64,000 bases of DNA from Novosphingobium sp. (GTDB lineage Bacteria > Pseudomonadota > Alphaproteobacteria > Sphingomonadales > Sphingomonadaceae), in the NCBI GenBank assembly GCA_016719755.1, contig JADJYM010000016.1, positions 310,001-374,000 of the forward strand, read 5' to 3'. This document shows, in pieces, positions 61,175 through 64,000 of this stretch (position 1 is its first letter; every line of letters starts with the position of its first letter). A program made the translations under genes and the position numbers. The notes beneath the pieces are model-generated. The model was not told where the DNA came from. It did no database searches and worked only from the letters and a program-made list of their open reading frames with translations.

Positions 61175-61306
61175 GGACAGGCCGTCCGGCCTGTCCTTGC
61201 AACGCCAGCCCGCTCCCCCGGCCCGGCCACCCGTTCATGGTACCCTGTGGGTGGCCGGGCCGGGGGAGCGGGCTGGCGTTGCAAGCCAATCGCGGAGGCG
61301 ATTGGC
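61175..61306. repeat. compound palindromic element: three abutting inverted repeats
   Basis: Three perfect hairpins touch end to end. First GGACAGGCC (61175-61183)/GGCCTGTCC (61188-61196); then a 36-bp arm (61197-61232) that is exactly complementary to 61249-61284 around a 16-base centre containing GGTACC; then GCCAATCGC (61285-61293)/GCGATTGGC (61298-61306). The whole piece lies in the 226 bp between the M23 gene and hemB. It looks like a repetitive extragenic palindrome or tiny mobile repeat, and would also act as a strong transcript end. Small open frames in it are not genes. Confidence 0.9.
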
Positions 61307-61331
61307 GCACCAAACTAAGACCCTTCTCTAG

Positions 61332-62895
<1,564 letters not shown>

Positions 62896-62899
<4 letters not shown>

Positions 62900-64000
62900 C
62901 CGCCGCCGCGACGTCACAGCCGCCGGTGCGGCGCTGGCTGTTCGCGGTCACCATCCTGACCGGCAGTTTCCTGCTGTTCCTGATCCAGCCGATGGTCGCG
63001 CGCATGGCGCTGCCGCGCCTGGGCGGGGCGCCCAACGTCTGGAACAGCGCGATGCTGGTCTATCAGGCGCTGCTGCTGGCGGGCTATGCCTATGCCCACT
63101 GGATCGGCGGGCTGAGCCTGCGGCGGCAGGGGCAGGTCCATCTGGCGCTGTTCGCGTTCGCCGCGCTGACCCTGCCGGTCGCCCTGGCGGAGCTGCCGCC
63201 GCCTGCGCCGGGCAGCGAGGTGTTCTGGGTGCCTGCGCTGCTCGCGCTGTCGATCGGGCCGGTGTTTTTCCTGGTTTCGGCGCAGGCGCCGCTGATGCAG
63301 CGCTGGTACGCCGCCCATCCGCAGGCGGGTGAGCCGTGGGCGCTTTATGCCGCGTCCAATCTGGGCAGCTTTGGCGGGCTGATCGCCTATCCCCTGCTGG
63401 CCGAACCGCTGCTCAGCCTGCATGCCCAGGCCTGGGCGTGGAGCGCGGGCTATCTGCTGCTGCTTGGCCTGATTGCCGCCGCCGCATGGATGCGGCGGGG
63501 TCTCGACGTCACGATCGAACCCGGGCCGACCGGGCATGGCGAAGCCGCCCCGCCGGTGCCGCGCCGCCGGATCGCGCTGTGGCTGGCACTGGCGGCGGTC
63601 CCGTCGGGGCTGATGCTGTCGACCACCACGCACCTCACCACCGATATTGTCGCGATGCCGCTGCTGTGGGTGATTCCGCTGGGCATCTACCTGCTCAGCT
63701 TCGCGGTCGCCTTTGCCGAGCGGCGGCAGGCGGCGCGCCTGCTTGCGGCGCTGGCCTGGGTGGCGGTGCTGGGGGCGGGCGGGCTCGCCATGATCTCGAC
63801 CCATTCGGCGGGGCTGGTGCCGGTCTTCGCCAGCCTCGCGCTGCTGTTCTTCGTCTGCGTCGCGCTGCACGCGCGGCTTTATGACCTGCGGCCCGATTCG
63901 CGGCATCTCACGCTGTTCTACCTGACGATGTCGGCGGGGGGCGCGCTGGGCGGGCTGTTCACCGCGCTGATTGCGCCGCTGGTGTTCGACTGGGTCTGGG
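62896..64000 (+). CDS. polytopic membrane protein, spermidine synthase-like N-terminal part, cut by window edge
   Basis: The frame from ATG 62896 stays open to base 64000 (at least 368 residues). About ten hydrophobic segments, beginning with WLFAVTILTGSFLLFLIQPM and later including YAASNLGSFGGLIAYPLLAE, LSTTTHLTTDIVAMPLLWVI and LTLFYLTMSAGGALGGLFTA. This resembles the membrane half of fused membrane/spermidine-synthase-like proteins; the enzyme domain, if any, lies outside. Overlaps the GNAT gene (ATGA). Confidence 0.8.

Overview
The window is G+C-rich, densely coded chromosomal DNA from an alphaproteobacterium, most likely a member of Sphingomonadales. The evidence is a block of families typical of that order (UrcA, DUF1491, DUF6489, DUF2497/PopZ, fused ThiS-ThiG, a TolC gene preceded by a PIMT-like gene, CarD, long-form HPF) together with the alphaproteobacterial origin gene order. 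I see no tRNA, rRNA, CRISPR array, transposase or prophage. Almost everything is host core genome with a few accessory islands.

The centre (about 24.5-42.2 kb) looks like the replication-origin domain. Leftward genes (dnaQ, coaE, aroE, maf, PPSR) and rightward genes (hemE, hemJ, rho, mnmE, mnmG, rsmG, parA, parB) diverge from a 318-bp intergenic region at 30574-30891. That region holds degenerate DnaA boxes, five GANTC sites and an AT-rich stretch: a candidate oriC in the same hemE/PPSR position as the Caulobacter origin. Four parS-like sequences lie within 10 kb to its right (32195, 37878, 39973, 40336), next to parAB. Four unrelated genes (NTF2-like, TPR/Asp-Arg hydroxylase, dienelactone hydrolase, DUF6489) sit between rho and mnmE.

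Left flank: pyrD (cut by the window edge), gamma-glutamyltransferase, an acyl-CoA synthetase, two coupled unknown genes, a methyltransferase, thiSG, a MerC-family gene with a Zur-type box, heme A synthase with a shortened CutA, rplM-rpsI, a DUF2752/TM2 pair, a phosphoesterase, UrcA, a LytS/LytTR two-component pair, class I fumarase, PIMT-like/tolC/popZ-like, a secreted S9 peptidase, an acyl-CoA thioesterase, a 2Fe-2S ferredoxin, a CBS protein, an IscA-type carrier, exonuclease III, a cell-wall hydrolase, DUF1491 and the hpf-ptsN pair.

Right flank: immediately after parB is a compact DUF4402 pilin-like / PapD-like chaperone / usher-like locus (42.3-46.7 kb) whose usher reading frame is shifted near its end. 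Then come two acyl-CoA dehydrogenases, a glycine-zipper protein, free methionine sulfoxide reductase, a sorbosone-dehydrogenase-like protein, a DUF815 ATPase, a TsaC/Sua5 enzyme, a DUF2807 lipoprotein, CarD, ferredoxin/S4 protein, a SUV3-like helicase and an M23 peptidase. A compound palindromic element (61175-61306) with a perfect 36-bp inverted repeat follows, then hemB, a GNAT acetyltransferase and a membrane protein cut by the right edge.
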